Positions 6,811 to 12,469 of a stretch of DNA of 13,547 nucleotides are shown here, piece after piece. Where the stretch lies: assembly GCA_023429855.1 (NCBI GenBank), contig JAEZDB010000049.1:1-13547 (forward strand). Reading direction: 5' to 3'. The DNA is from Actinomycetes bacterium (GTDB lineage: Bacteria > Actinomycetota > Thermoleophilia > Solirubrobacterales > Solirubrobacteraceae). Both the position numbers and the translations under genes were made by a program. Position 1 is the first letter of the stretch. Every line of letters begins with the position of its first letter. The notes beneath the pieces were generated by a model. The model was given only the letters and a program-made list of their open reading frames with translations, did not search any database and was not told where the DNA came from.

Positions 6811-7597
6811 ACACGCTGACCGAATCATGCTCGGCGCTATCACCGAGCTCGCCGATAGCGCGCTGCCGTCTGCGGACCAGCTGCTCGAAGAGCAGAGGCT
6901 CGCGCGCGAGCGCATCTTCGGTAGCACGGCTCGGCGACGGCGCATTGCTAGGCCCGTGATGTACGCAACCGTTGGGATCGCGCTTCTTGGCGTGACGGCT
7001 GGCACGGCGACAGGGGTTCTCCGATTCGAGCCTTCGCCGGAAGAGGTCGACTCGCTCGCGGCCGACCGAGGCGTGTCGACCGAGGCGGCGCGAAAGCAAC
7101 TGCTCGACGAGCATGGCCTTCCCGAACTCGAAACATCGCTCCGAGCCAAGCTCTCAGCTCGGTTTGCCGGCCTGTGGGTTGACAACGGCCAAATCACGGT
7201 CGGGGTGGTAGGTCCGCTGAACGAAGCTGACCGTAGGGCGGTCGATTCCGCGGCAACACGAGCTTCTATCGCTCCGGGCGCCGCTGTCATTGCTGAGCGA
7301 GAGCGTTCTGAGCGCTCGATGCTAGATCTACTGGCGCACCTTCAACTTAAAATAGAGGGCGCCAACCAAGGATCGAGGCGCGCGATCGAAGTCGAGCCGG
7401 ATATCCGTTGGGGCACAGTGATCGTGCGGAGACCAGCCGCATCGCTTGCGACCAAGACGCAGACTCGCTTTATAGATGCGCTCAGCAGATACGGAACCGC
7501 CGTAGTCATCGCTGCCAGCACGCCGGAGCCGCAGAACCTGATGTCTAGCCGAGCGGAACGACCTGAGCCCGTTCCGCTCGGCAGCACGACTCCCTAA
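6800..7597 (+). CDS. Single-pass membrane protein with a protease-propeptide-like ectodomain; putative anti-sigma factor
   Basis: The protein has 265 aa: a cytoplasmic part of about 50 residues ending in a basic patch (ARRRRIARP, 44-52), one membrane helix (about 53-75) and a C-terminal ectodomain of about 190 residues. The gene overlaps the sigma factor gene, the classic position of an anti-sigma factor, but the cytoplasmic part lacks the zinc-binding HxxxCxxC motif and is short. The ectodomain resembles the propeptide of the convergent protease: LRAKLSARFAGLWVDNGQIT (114-133) matches a propeptide segment containing EGFGGLWIDPKN, and VEPDIRWGTVIV (198-209) matches AEPDVVRGTVQL. This is the prodomain type of alpha-lytic/streptogrisin proteases. 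I infer a sensor that binds the protease or related molecules outside the cell and controls the sigma factor inside. No protease triad is present. Its TAA overlaps the convergent protease stop by two bases. Confidence 0.8.
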   Translation: MRDEHADRIMLGAITELADSALPSADQLLEEQRLARERIFGSTARRRRIARPVMYATVGIALLGVTAGTATGVLRFEPSPEEVDSLAADRGVSTEAARKQLLDEHGLPELETSLRAKLSARFAGLWVDNGQITVGVVGPLNEADRRAVDSAATRASIAPGAAVIAERERSERSMLDLLAHLQLKIEGANQGSRRAIEVEPDIRWGTVIVRRPAASLATKTQTRFIDALSRYGTAVVIAASTPEPQNLMSSRAERPEPVPLGSTTP

Positions 7598-8916
7598 GAA
7601 ACGGTCACTGGCGCGACGTTGAGTTCCGGGAAGAAGCTCACGCTTGAATAAACGCTATCGCAATGGTTCGGATCGTAGTAGAAGATGGCGATCCCGTAAG
7701 CCCTGTTGGCGGAGAAGACCGGAGAGCCGCTGTCGCCCTCGTAGACGCAGAAATTTGCGCGGTAGGTGTGGGTTCGGTTTCCGCGAGTTGCTAGGCCGTT
7801 GGTGACGGTTCCGCAATGCGAGTTGGTGTAGCTCCCTGCCATGCAAACTCGCGAGCCCACGGTACTTGCCCCCCAGCTGGAGATCGCGTACGACTCATCG
7901 GACTGAATCCGGATATACCCGCTCGGATTCCAGCCGCCGGGATTGTCTACGCGCATAAAGCCGAAGTCGAAGCCTGAATTGCCGTAGTAGCCGTCATTGT
8001 GGCGCGCGCCAATATTGTGGCTTGTCAAGTTAGCGAAGGCGCTCCGCCACGTGCCCGTCCGATCGGAGTACTCGCCGAAGCAGTGTCCCGCGGTGGAAAG
8101 GTAGCGAACGTTGTCGGAAAGGCTTCGCACGACCAAACCCGATGTGCAGTCGTGAGTATTTCCGTAGACAAGGCCCACCCCGCCTCGGAGCGGAGGGCTG
8201 CACCAGGGTCCGCTACACGCGACGTTCTTGGCGGGCCCTGGCTTCTGCCCTACGGACGTCACGCCTGGGTATGCGGCCAATGCCTTTTCAACGAAGGCGC
8301 GCTGACTGCTGGAGGGCGTTGGCGGTAGCGTGAGCTGGACAGTGCCGCGGACAACATCAGGTTCGGCGTCGACGGTGTCGGGTGCGCCGATGTTCACCGA
8401 TGTTAGGCCTTGGTCCAACGACGCTTGAAGAGCCGTTAGCGAGGCGGCGGGCGTAGCTCCCTGCACGACGGTGGTCTCGCGTCCAACGCCCAAACGATTT
8501 GATAGTGATTGGACGCGGCTCGCGGCTGCGTCGGCGCGCGTGGCAGAGCCCTCGCGCACTACGCGTACGATAATTCGACCGGGATTCTTCGGGTCGATCC
8601 ACAGTCCGCCGAACCCTTCGCCTAGGCTGGTTGATAGCTCCGTCTGGAGTTTGGACGAGAGCTGCTGTACCTCGAGCGCCCGCTCCGCTTCAGCGTCCGT
8701 AAGACCGCGGTACTCCTTTCGAAGGGACTCCTTCTCAAAATCTGACGGAGTGGGTGGGGAGGTGACGGTCGGCGCATCTCCGGCGGCCAGCGCGCTCGTC
8801 GAGCCGCCTAGCGGGCCTGCGAAGACCAGCGAGACTGCGGCCATCATGCGAGTGTTGATTAGAGACATAGTCCTCAATTCGGCAATGCGGCGCTGACGCG
8901 TCGCGGTCCGCGACAT
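7594..8916 (-). CDS. Secreted chymotrypsin-fold serine protease with prodomain (streptogrisin/alpha-lytic-like, S1)
   Basis: The pre-pro-protein has 440 aa if it starts at 8916, or 424 aa from the ATG at 8868. Counting from 8868, residues 1-29 form a signal peptide (cut near ALA-AG), about 45-207 a propeptide and about 215-424 the protease domain. The catalytic triad is complete: H262 in STAGHC, D301 in SGFDFGFMRV and S380 in EGDSGSPVF. Eight cysteines follow the propeptide (218, 223, 241, 263, 342, 352, 374, 403), suggesting up to four disulfides. In this family the propeptide folds the protease and inhibits it until removed. The 8916 start gives a longer Arg-rich n-region and has GGA 7 nt upstream; the 8868 start has GAGG only 3 nt away, so the choice is uncertain. 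A possible -10 (TACCAT, 8942-8937) precedes both. The gene faces the sigma/membrane protein genes and shares the propeptide-type domain with the latter. Substrate unknown. Confidence 0.88.
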   Translation of the reverse strand: MSRTATRQRRIAELRTMSLINTRMMAAVSLVFAGPLGGSTSALAAGDAPTVTSPPTPSDFEKESLRKEYRGLTDAEAERALEVQQLSSKLQTELSTSLGEGFGGLWIDPKNPGRIIVRVVREGSATRADAAASRVQSLSNRLGVGRETTVVQGATPAASLTALQASLDQGLTSVNIGAPDTVDAEPDVVRGTVQLTLPPTPSSSQRAFVEKALAAYPGVTSVGQKPGPAKNVACSGPWCSPPLRGGVGLVYGNTHDCTSGLVVRSLSDNVRYLSTAGHCFGEYSDRTGTWRSAFANLTSHNIGARHNDGYYGNSGFDFGFMRVDNPGGWNPSGYIRIQSDESYAISSWGASTVGSRVCMAGSYTNSHCGTVTNGLATRGNRTHTYRANFCVYEGDSGSPVFSANRAYGIAIFYYDPNHCDSVYSSVSFFPELNVAPVTVS

Positions 8917-8936
8917 ACAGGATTCCGTATGGAGAA

Positions 8937-8942
8937 ATGGTA
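8937..8942 (-). promoter_or_regulatory. Possible -10 box of the protease gene
   Basis: On the minus strand TACCAT fits TAnnnT and lies 20 nt before the ATG at 8916. About 18 nt further upstream is a weak -35-like TGCAAC. I found no convincing ECF-type GGAAC/CGTC pair here, so direct control by the adjacent sigma factor is not supported by eye. Confidence 0.3.
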
Positions 8943-9015
8943 AATCTGTTTTCGATGGTTGTTGCACAGATCGCGTCGCTTCTGAGTCGGGTCGCGTCCC
9001 CCGGCCGGAGTGGTG

Positions 9016-9037
9016 TCAGGTCGAACTACCTGATTTT
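9016..9037 (+). repeat. Short hairpin followed by a T-run, upstream of the protease gene
   Basis: TCAGGT (9016-9021) and ACCTGA (9028-9033) are perfect arms around a 6-nt loop, followed by TTTT on the plus strand. It could be a weak plus-strand terminator, although no gene clearly reads into it, or a dyad operator about 100 nt upstream of the protease start. Confidence 0.3.
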
Positions 9038-9084
9038 GTCTGCAGCTCCTCACGAGGGGGGAAGAAGTTCGGCGGCTCTATGCG

Positions 9085-9135
9085 CTCAGGGCCCGCGTTG
9101 GACTTCCGTTTGGGCCTTGAGAATCGGGCCCTGAG
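9085..9135 (+). repeat. 11-bp inverted repeat with a second near-copy of one arm
   Basis: CTCAGGGCCCG (9085-9095) and CGGGCCCTGAG (9125-9135) are perfect 11-bp arms around 29 nt. Inside the loop GGGCCTTGAG (9112-9121) is a one-mismatch copy of the right arm, so the left arm could pair with either. No T-run follows. It lies between the protease gene and the alkD remnant. Confidence 0.55.
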
Positions 9136-9170
9136 TCGCGGACTGATGGCGAAGTGCGCCTACCTTGAGC

Positions 9171-9278
9171 ATGCTCGGCACGCCCGCCGTGATGCTGTCA
9201 TACGCGACCGAGAGGCTCACGCCGGGGCAGTGCGCGACCTACCGCGCGCTGCGGAGAGAGGGGCGAGTCGCACGATGA
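9171..9278 (+). pseudogene. Fragment of a second alkD-like gene (C-terminal end)
   Basis: The frame from the ATG at 9171 to a TGA at 9276-9278 encodes 35 residues. They closely follow the last 30 residues of the intact AlkD upstream: PAVMLSYATERLTPGQ here against PAVMLSYATEHLTPEQ there. At the DNA level 9177-9253 matches 5965-6041 at 66 of 77 positions. Weaker resemblance continues leftwards to about 9148 in a shifted frame (residues YLEH against FLDEH), showing small deletions. All catalytic residues are missing. It is a relic either of an old tandem copy or of a related alkD gene brought in with the foreign segment. Confidence 0.75.
9177..9253 (+). repeat. Direct repeat, degraded copy of the alkD 3' end
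   Basis: This is the partner of 5965-6041, same orientation, 11 mismatches in 77 positions. Several differences are third-position changes, suggesting divergence from a related functional gene rather than a recent duplication. Confidence 0.85.
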
Positions 9279-9566
9279 GAACGGCGGCGGTTCCTCTGGC
9301 AGAACTTCCCGGTAGAGATCTCTTCGCCCGGGGTTTGACGACCTACGCGCGGACGACGGACTAGAGAAGCGGCCCTCGTGTCGATGGCGACCACGAGCCT
9401 CCTGCCCTCGGGCTCGACGTTTCCGCGGCGCCCGGGATCCAGCCCCCAGGGCACGAGCGCTACGAGTTGCTGGAGGCTCGCGATCCAGCAACCGCGCACT
9501 CGCAGGTACAAGGTGCTCACGCGGCGGCTTGCGAGCTTCCTCCGAACCGCCCGAGCGCTCGCTGGC
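9279..9566. other. No recognisable gene; probably decayed or foreign DNA
   Basis: No frame here shows the strong G/C third-position bias of the flanking native genes together with a plausible start. Several overlapping open frames exist on both strands but their translations are Arg/Ala/Ser-rich and mutually exclusive. No RNA gene, terminal repeat or recombinase motif was seen. Confidence 0.4.
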
Positions 9567-9746
9567 TTACGCCACGCCTACGGGACCATCCAGAGACCGG
9601 CAGCCCGCGCCGCGCTCCTGGAAAGCACGCGGCGATGTTGAGCCGTCGGCGGCATCGAGGGGCGCGACGTACCGCGCCGCGACGATCGTCCGGCCGACCA
9701 GCGGGCGGAGCGACGCCTCGGTCGGCTCGCTCGGGCGCTCTTCCAT
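9567..9746 (-). pseudogene. Probable 5' remnant of an unidentified gene downstream of msrB
   Basis: The ORF has 59 codons, starting 15 nt after the msrB stop. Its first 35 or so codons nearly all end in G or C and encode a protein-like sequence containing LRPLVGRTIVAARYVAPLDA. From about position 9641 the codon bias disappears and the translation becomes Arg/Gly-rich until the TAA at 9569-9567. This looks like a gene whose 3' part was replaced at the edge of the inserted segment. There is no good Shine-Dalgarno, so it may have been read together with msrB. I do not recognise the family. Confidence 0.45.
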
Positions 9747-9761
9747 GTGGCGTCGGCGGCG

Positions 9762-10241
9762 TTAGCCGCAGCTGGGGCCGTTCGGGTCGGCCAGGTGCTC
9801 CAGCGGAGCCTCGCCCGCAGGCACCGCGGCGCCCGTGGCGTCGTTGTCGGCAGCCGGCTCGAAGCCGAGCGCCAGCGAGTTCATGCAGAAGCGCTGACCA
9901 GTCGGCTTGGGGCCGTCGTCGAAGACGTGGCCGAGGTGCGAGTCGCACCGCGCACAGGTGACCTCGGTGCGGGTCATGAAGTGCGAGCGGTCCTCGATGA
10001 GGTTCACGCGGTCGGCGCCGAGCGAGGCCCAAAACGACGGCCAGCCCGAGCCGGACTCGTACTTGGTGCTCGAGTCGAACAGCTCCAGGCCGCAGGCGGC
10101 GCACGTAAAGGTGCCGTCGTCCTTGACGCTGAGGAGCTCGCCGGTGAACGGCCGCTCGGTACCGGCCTGCCGCAGCACGCGGTACTGGTCGGGCGAGAGG
10201 CGCTCGCGCCACTGCTCCTCGGTCAGCGTGATCTTGTCCAT
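9762..10241 (-). CDS. msrB: Peptide-methionine (R)-S-oxide reductase MsrB
   Basis: The protein has 159 aa. MsrB reduces the R isomer of methionine sulfoxide in oxidised proteins, normally in the cytoplasm. The structural zinc site is complete with C47, C50 (CAAC), C96 and C99 (CARC). SGSGWPSFW (63-71) and SHLGHVFDDGP (101-111) are family motifs, and C119 in RFCMNSLAL is the catalytic cysteine. After about residue 128 there is an extra Ala/Asp-rich tail of some 30 residues ending in SCG, so C158 is the penultimate residue. The ATG at 10241 is chosen because MDKITLTEEQW is the normal N-terminus and a TACAGT box lies 6 nt upstream; an ATG at 10262 would add only seven atypical residues. It is divergent from the SDR gene. 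Confidence 0.95.
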   Translation of the reverse strand: MDKITLTEEQWRERLSPDQYRVLRQAGTERPFTGELLSVKDDGTFTCAACGLELFDSSTKYESGSGWPSFWASLGADRVNLIEDRSHFMTRTEVTCARCDSHLGHVFDDGPKPTGQRFCMNSLALGFEPAADNDATGAAVPAGEAPLEHLADPNGPSCG

Positions 10242-10247
10242 AGCTCC

Positions 10248-10253
10248 ACTGTA
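10248..10253 (-). promoter_or_regulatory. Leaderless-type -10 box of msrB
   Basis: On the minus strand TACAGT is separated by 6 nt (GGAGCT) from the ATG at 10241. GGAG in this spacer is too close to the start (2 nt) to act as a normal Shine-Dalgarno. Confidence 0.5.
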
Positions 10254-10320
10254 GTTCTGCATACCTCACGGTCTGGTGAAGCGCCAAAACGTTGCACCGG
10301 CCGGGCCACCGCGGCGCGGC

Positions 10321-10357
10321 TCCGGGTTCGCCACCAAGAGTTGGTGGCGAACCCGGA
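10321..10357. repeat. Perfect 17-bp stem hairpin between divergent genes
   Basis: TCCGGGTTCGCCACCAA (10321-10337) and its exact reverse complement (10341-10357) flank a 3-nt centre GAG. It lies almost midway between the msrB start (10241) and the SDR start (10430). Neither side has a T-run. It may be a protein-binding palindrome, a REP-like element or a transcription barrier; the sequence does not decide. Confidence 0.85.
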
Positions 10358-10415
10358 ATCGTCCCCTGCCCGGCCCCGGCGCCGGAATCCTCAGGCTGGG
10401 GCCGTCCGGGGCGGC

Positions 10416-10421
10416 TAGGGT
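10416..10421 (+). promoter_or_regulatory. Leaderless-type -10 box of the SDR gene
   Basis: TAGGGT lies 8 nt before the ATG at 10430, with no Shine-Dalgarno in between. Confidence 0.45.
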
Positions 10422-10429
10422 CGGTTCCC

Positions 10430-11101
10430 ATGGACGTCGTCGTCGTTGGTGCCCACGGACAGATCGCCCGGGAGCTCGGCCGCCAGCTGTCGGCGCGCGG
10501 CGACACGGTGCGCGGGGTGATCCGCAACCCGGGCCACGCCACCGACCTGCAGGACGACGGCGTCACGCCGTTCGTCGTCGACCTCGAGGACGAGTTCGCC
10601 CAGAACGACCTGGCGCAGCTGATGCGCGGCGCCGACGCGGTCGTCTTCGCGGCAGGCGCCGGACCCGGCAGCGGCATCGCCCGCAAGGAGAGCGTCGACT
10701 ACGCCGGTGCGGTGCACAGCGCCGCTGCAGCAGCCCGCGCCGAAGTGCGGCGGTTCGTGCTCCTCAGCTCGATGGGCACCGACGACCCGCCCGAGGGCGA
10801 TGACGTCTTCAGCGTCTACCTGCGCGCGAAGGCACGGGCCGAGCACGACGTGCGCGGCAGCGGCCTCGACGTGACGATCGTGCGCCCAGGCCTCCTCACC
10901 GAGGACGCGCCAACGGGACGCGTGCGGGTCGGCCGTACCGTCGAACGCGGCGAGATTCCGCGCGACGACGTGGCCGCGGTGATCGTCGCCGTGCTCGACG
11001 ACGACAACTTGATCGGCCGCACCTTCGAGGTGACAAACGGGCCGACGCTGATCAGCGACGGCGTCGCGGGCCTCGCCGACCACAACAGCACGCTCGTCTG
11101 A
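10430..11101 (+). CDS. Atypical short-chain dehydrogenase, NAD(P)-binding Rossmann protein
   Basis: The protein has 223 aa and one Rossmann domain. VVVVGAHGQIARELGRQL (3-20) is the glycine-rich dinucleotide-binding loop in a GAxGxxA variant. DLEDEF, ADAVVFAAGAGPGSG and RRFVLLSSMGTDDPP follow the order seen in atypical SDR (NmrA/YwnB-like) proteins. A Tyr in VYLRAKARAE sits in the place of the YxxxK motif (YLRAK), followed by VTIVRPGLLTED. Members include flavin or quinone reductases and stress proteins without known substrates, so only cofactor binding is safe. The ATG at 10430 opens directly into the first beta strand and follows a TAGGGT box; longer upstream starts give unlikely Pro/Gly-rich residues through the intergenic hairpin region. 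It is transcribed divergently from msrB; 72 nt separate it from the aminotransferase, which has its own promoter box. Confidence 0.88.
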   Translation: MDVVVVGAHGQIARELGRQLSARGDTVRGVIRNPGHATDLQDDGVTPFVVDLEDEFAQNDLAQLMRGADAVVFAAGAGPGSGIARKESVDYAGAVHSAAAAARAEVRRFVLLSSMGTDDPPEGDDVFSVYLRAKARAEHDVRGSGLDVTIVRPGLLTEDAPTGRVRVGRTVERGEIPRDDVAAVIVAVLDDDNLIGRTFEVTNGPTLISDGVAGLADHNSTLV

Positions 11102-11161
11102 CACGCCCCCAGCAGGCCACGAGGCGGCGAGTGGACCGCCCCGCAACGGCAGCCGCTGGCA

Positions 11162-11167
11162 TAGGAT
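11162..11167 (+). promoter_or_regulatory. Leaderless-type -10 box of the aminotransferase gene
   Basis: TAGGAT lies 6 nt before the ATG at 11174, the clearest example of the pattern in this window. No Shine-Dalgarno fits between. Confidence 0.55.
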
Positions 11168-11173
11168 CGCGCC

Positions 11174-12385
11174 ATGTCTGACCCGCAGCCGATCGACTGG
11201 AGCCGCCGGCTCTCGCCCGCGGCGCTCCGCCTGAGCGCCAGCGACATCCGCGAGATCCTCAAGGTGACGGAGCAACCGTCGGTGATCAGCTTCGCGGGCG
11301 GCCTGCCGGCGCCCGAGCTGTTTCCGGTCGAGGCGCTGCAGGACGCGTCGGCGCGGGTGCTGCGCCAGAGCAACGCCGTGCAGTACTCCACGACCGAGGG
11401 CGATCCGGCGCTGCGCACCTGGATCGCCGACGACGCGGGCGTCACACCCGATCACGTGCAGGTCGTCTCGGGCAGCCAGCAGGGGCTTGACCTCGTCTGC
11501 CGCGTGCTCGTGGCGCCCGGCGGCTCGGTCGCGGTCGAGAACCCCACCTACCTCGGCTGGCTGCAGGTCACGCAGTTCAACGGCGTGCGCCCGGTCCCCG
11601 TGGCGACCGACGAAGACGGCCTGCTGCCCGATGCGCTCGACGCGGCGCTGGCGACCGGTGAGATCTCGGCGGTCTACCTCATGCCGAACTTCCAGAACCC
11701 AACGGGGCGCACGACGACGCTCGAGCGCCGTGAGGCGATCCTGGATCTGGCCTTCAAGTACGGCGTTCCGCTGATCGAGGACGACCCGTACGGCGAGCTG
11801 CGCTTCCGCGGCGAGGCGCTGCCGTCGCTCCACGAGCTTGCGTTGGCGCGCACCGGCGACGCCGACGCCAGCCCCGTCGTGCGCCTCGGCACGTTCAGCA
11901 AGATCCTCGCGCCCGGCCTGCGCGTGGCGTGGGTCCTCGGCCCGACGCCGCTCGTGTGGCGCCTGACGCTCGCCAAGCAGGCCGCTGATCTGCACACGTC
12001 GACGCTGGCCCAGCGCCTCGCCGTCGAGCTGCTGCCGCTCGTGCCGGAGCAGATCGCCAAGGTCACCGCAGCCTACGGCGAGCGCGCCGTCGCCCTCGAA
12101 GCCCGCCTGGATCGCGAGTTCGGCGACACCGTCGTGCGCACCCGCCCCGACGGCGGCATGTTCACGTGGCTGGCCCTGGACGATGCGGTCGACGCGGCCG
12201 CGCTGCTGCCGGCGGCGCTGGAGGCCGGCGTGGCCTACGTGCCGGGGAGCGCTTTCCACGCTGGCGAGGGCGAGGGACGCTCTACGCTGCGGCTCTCGTA
12301 CTCCTGTGCGACGCCCGCCGAGATCGAGGCCGGCATCGGCCGCCTGGCACCGGTGCTCAAGGGCGCCCTGAGCGCGGCCGCCTAA
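11174..12385 (+). CDS. PLP-dependent class I/II aminotransferase (2-aminoadipate aminotransferase/LysN-like)
   Basis: The protein has 403 aa, full length for fold-type I aminotransferases. Motifs in order: SFAGGLPAPELFP (39-51), YSTTEGDPALR (71-81), VSGSQQGLDLV (98-108), PNFQNPTG (171-178) with N175 binding the PLP ring, IEDDPYGELRF (201-211) with an Asp for the pyridine nitrogen and Y206, and GTFSKILAPGLRVAW (239-253) with K243 as the Schiff-base lysine. LRLSYS near the C-terminus carries the Arg for the substrate carboxylate. The motif set resembles 2-aminoadipate/multisubstrate aminotransferases and the catalytic part of MocR regulators, but there is no N-terminal GntR DNA-binding domain. 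It would transfer amino groups between an amino acid and a 2-oxo acid in the cytoplasm; the substrate is not determinable here. Confidence 0.92.
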   Translation: MSDPQPIDWSRRLSPAALRLSASDIREILKVTEQPSVISFAGGLPAPELFPVEALQDASARVLRQSNAVQYSTTEGDPALRTWIADDAGVTPDHVQVVSGSQQGLDLVCRVLVAPGGSVAVENPTYLGWLQVTQFNGVRPVPVATDEDGLLPDALDAALATGEISAVYLMPNFQNPTGRTTTLERREAILDLAFKYGVPLIEDDPYGELRFRGEALPSLHELALARTGDADASPVVRLGTFSKILAPGLRVAWVLGPTPLVWRLTLAKQAADLHTSTLAQRLAVELLPLVPEQIAKVTAAYGERAVALEARLDREFGDTVVRTRPDGGMFTWLALDDAVDAAALLPAALEAGVAYVPGSAFHAGEGEGRSTLRLSYSCATPAEIEAGIGRLAPVLKGALSAAA

Positions 12386-12395
12386 TCGGTCCTCG

Positions 12396-12438
12396 CAGGG
12401 CGGGCCCGCTCACCGCCCGGGCAACCACCGCCCTGTTT
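12396..12438. terminator. Hairpin between convergent genes, possible terminator
   Basis: CAGGGCGG (12396-12403) and CCGCCCTG (12428-12435) are perfect 8-bp arms around 24 nt, followed by TTT on the plus strand. Smaller GC-rich stems nest inside. Its place just after the aminotransferase stop and before the end of the convergent gene suits a terminator; the T-run is short. Confidence 0.4.
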
Positions 12439-12469
12439 CCGCAACGCCCCATGGTCAATAGGAGCAGCC

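Larger units (their letters stand above)
6055..9640. other. Probable horizontally acquired segment (approximate bounds)
   Basis: Base composition changes here. By hand count, 6241-6300 is 60% GC and 7321-7380 is 53% GC, against 80% in 4621-4680 of the neighbouring ATPase gene. Codon endings in A or T become common. The segment holds the small ORF, sigma factor, membrane protein and protease. Its right side contains a decayed repeat of the alkD 3' end and a gene fragment whose coding signature fades near 9640. No integrase, transposase, tRNA or clear terminal repeats are visible, so the mode of entry is open; homologous exchange with a related alkD locus is one possibility. Confidence 0.6.

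Noticed and set aside
8911..9000. An ECF-type promoter (GGAAC ... CGTC) before the protease gene
   Set aside because: GGAAT and CGTC occur on the minus strand but about 23 nt apart, too far for the usual 16-17 nt spacing, and they would lie within the gene start.
9400..9500. A plus-strand frame with residues RYELLEARDPATA resembling a methylmalonyl-CoA epimerase motif
   Set aside because: The resemblance is limited to a few residues, the frame has no metal-binding residues or plausible length, and alternatives on the other strand look equally good.
10321..10357. The hairpin read as a tRNA or intrinsic terminator
   Set aside because: There is no cloverleaf, only a single stem with a 3-nt loop, and no T-run on either side.
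9517..10686. A 389-codon minus-strand frame across msrB
   Set aside because: It overlaps msrB out of frame; msrB has all zinc and catalytic cysteines, the other frame has no motif.
10415..12259. A 614-codon open frame on the minus strand across the SDR and aminotransferase genes
   Set aside because: It is antisense to two genes with complete family motifs; its translation is Arg/His/Asp-rich without any motif, as expected for a shadow frame in GC-rich DNA.
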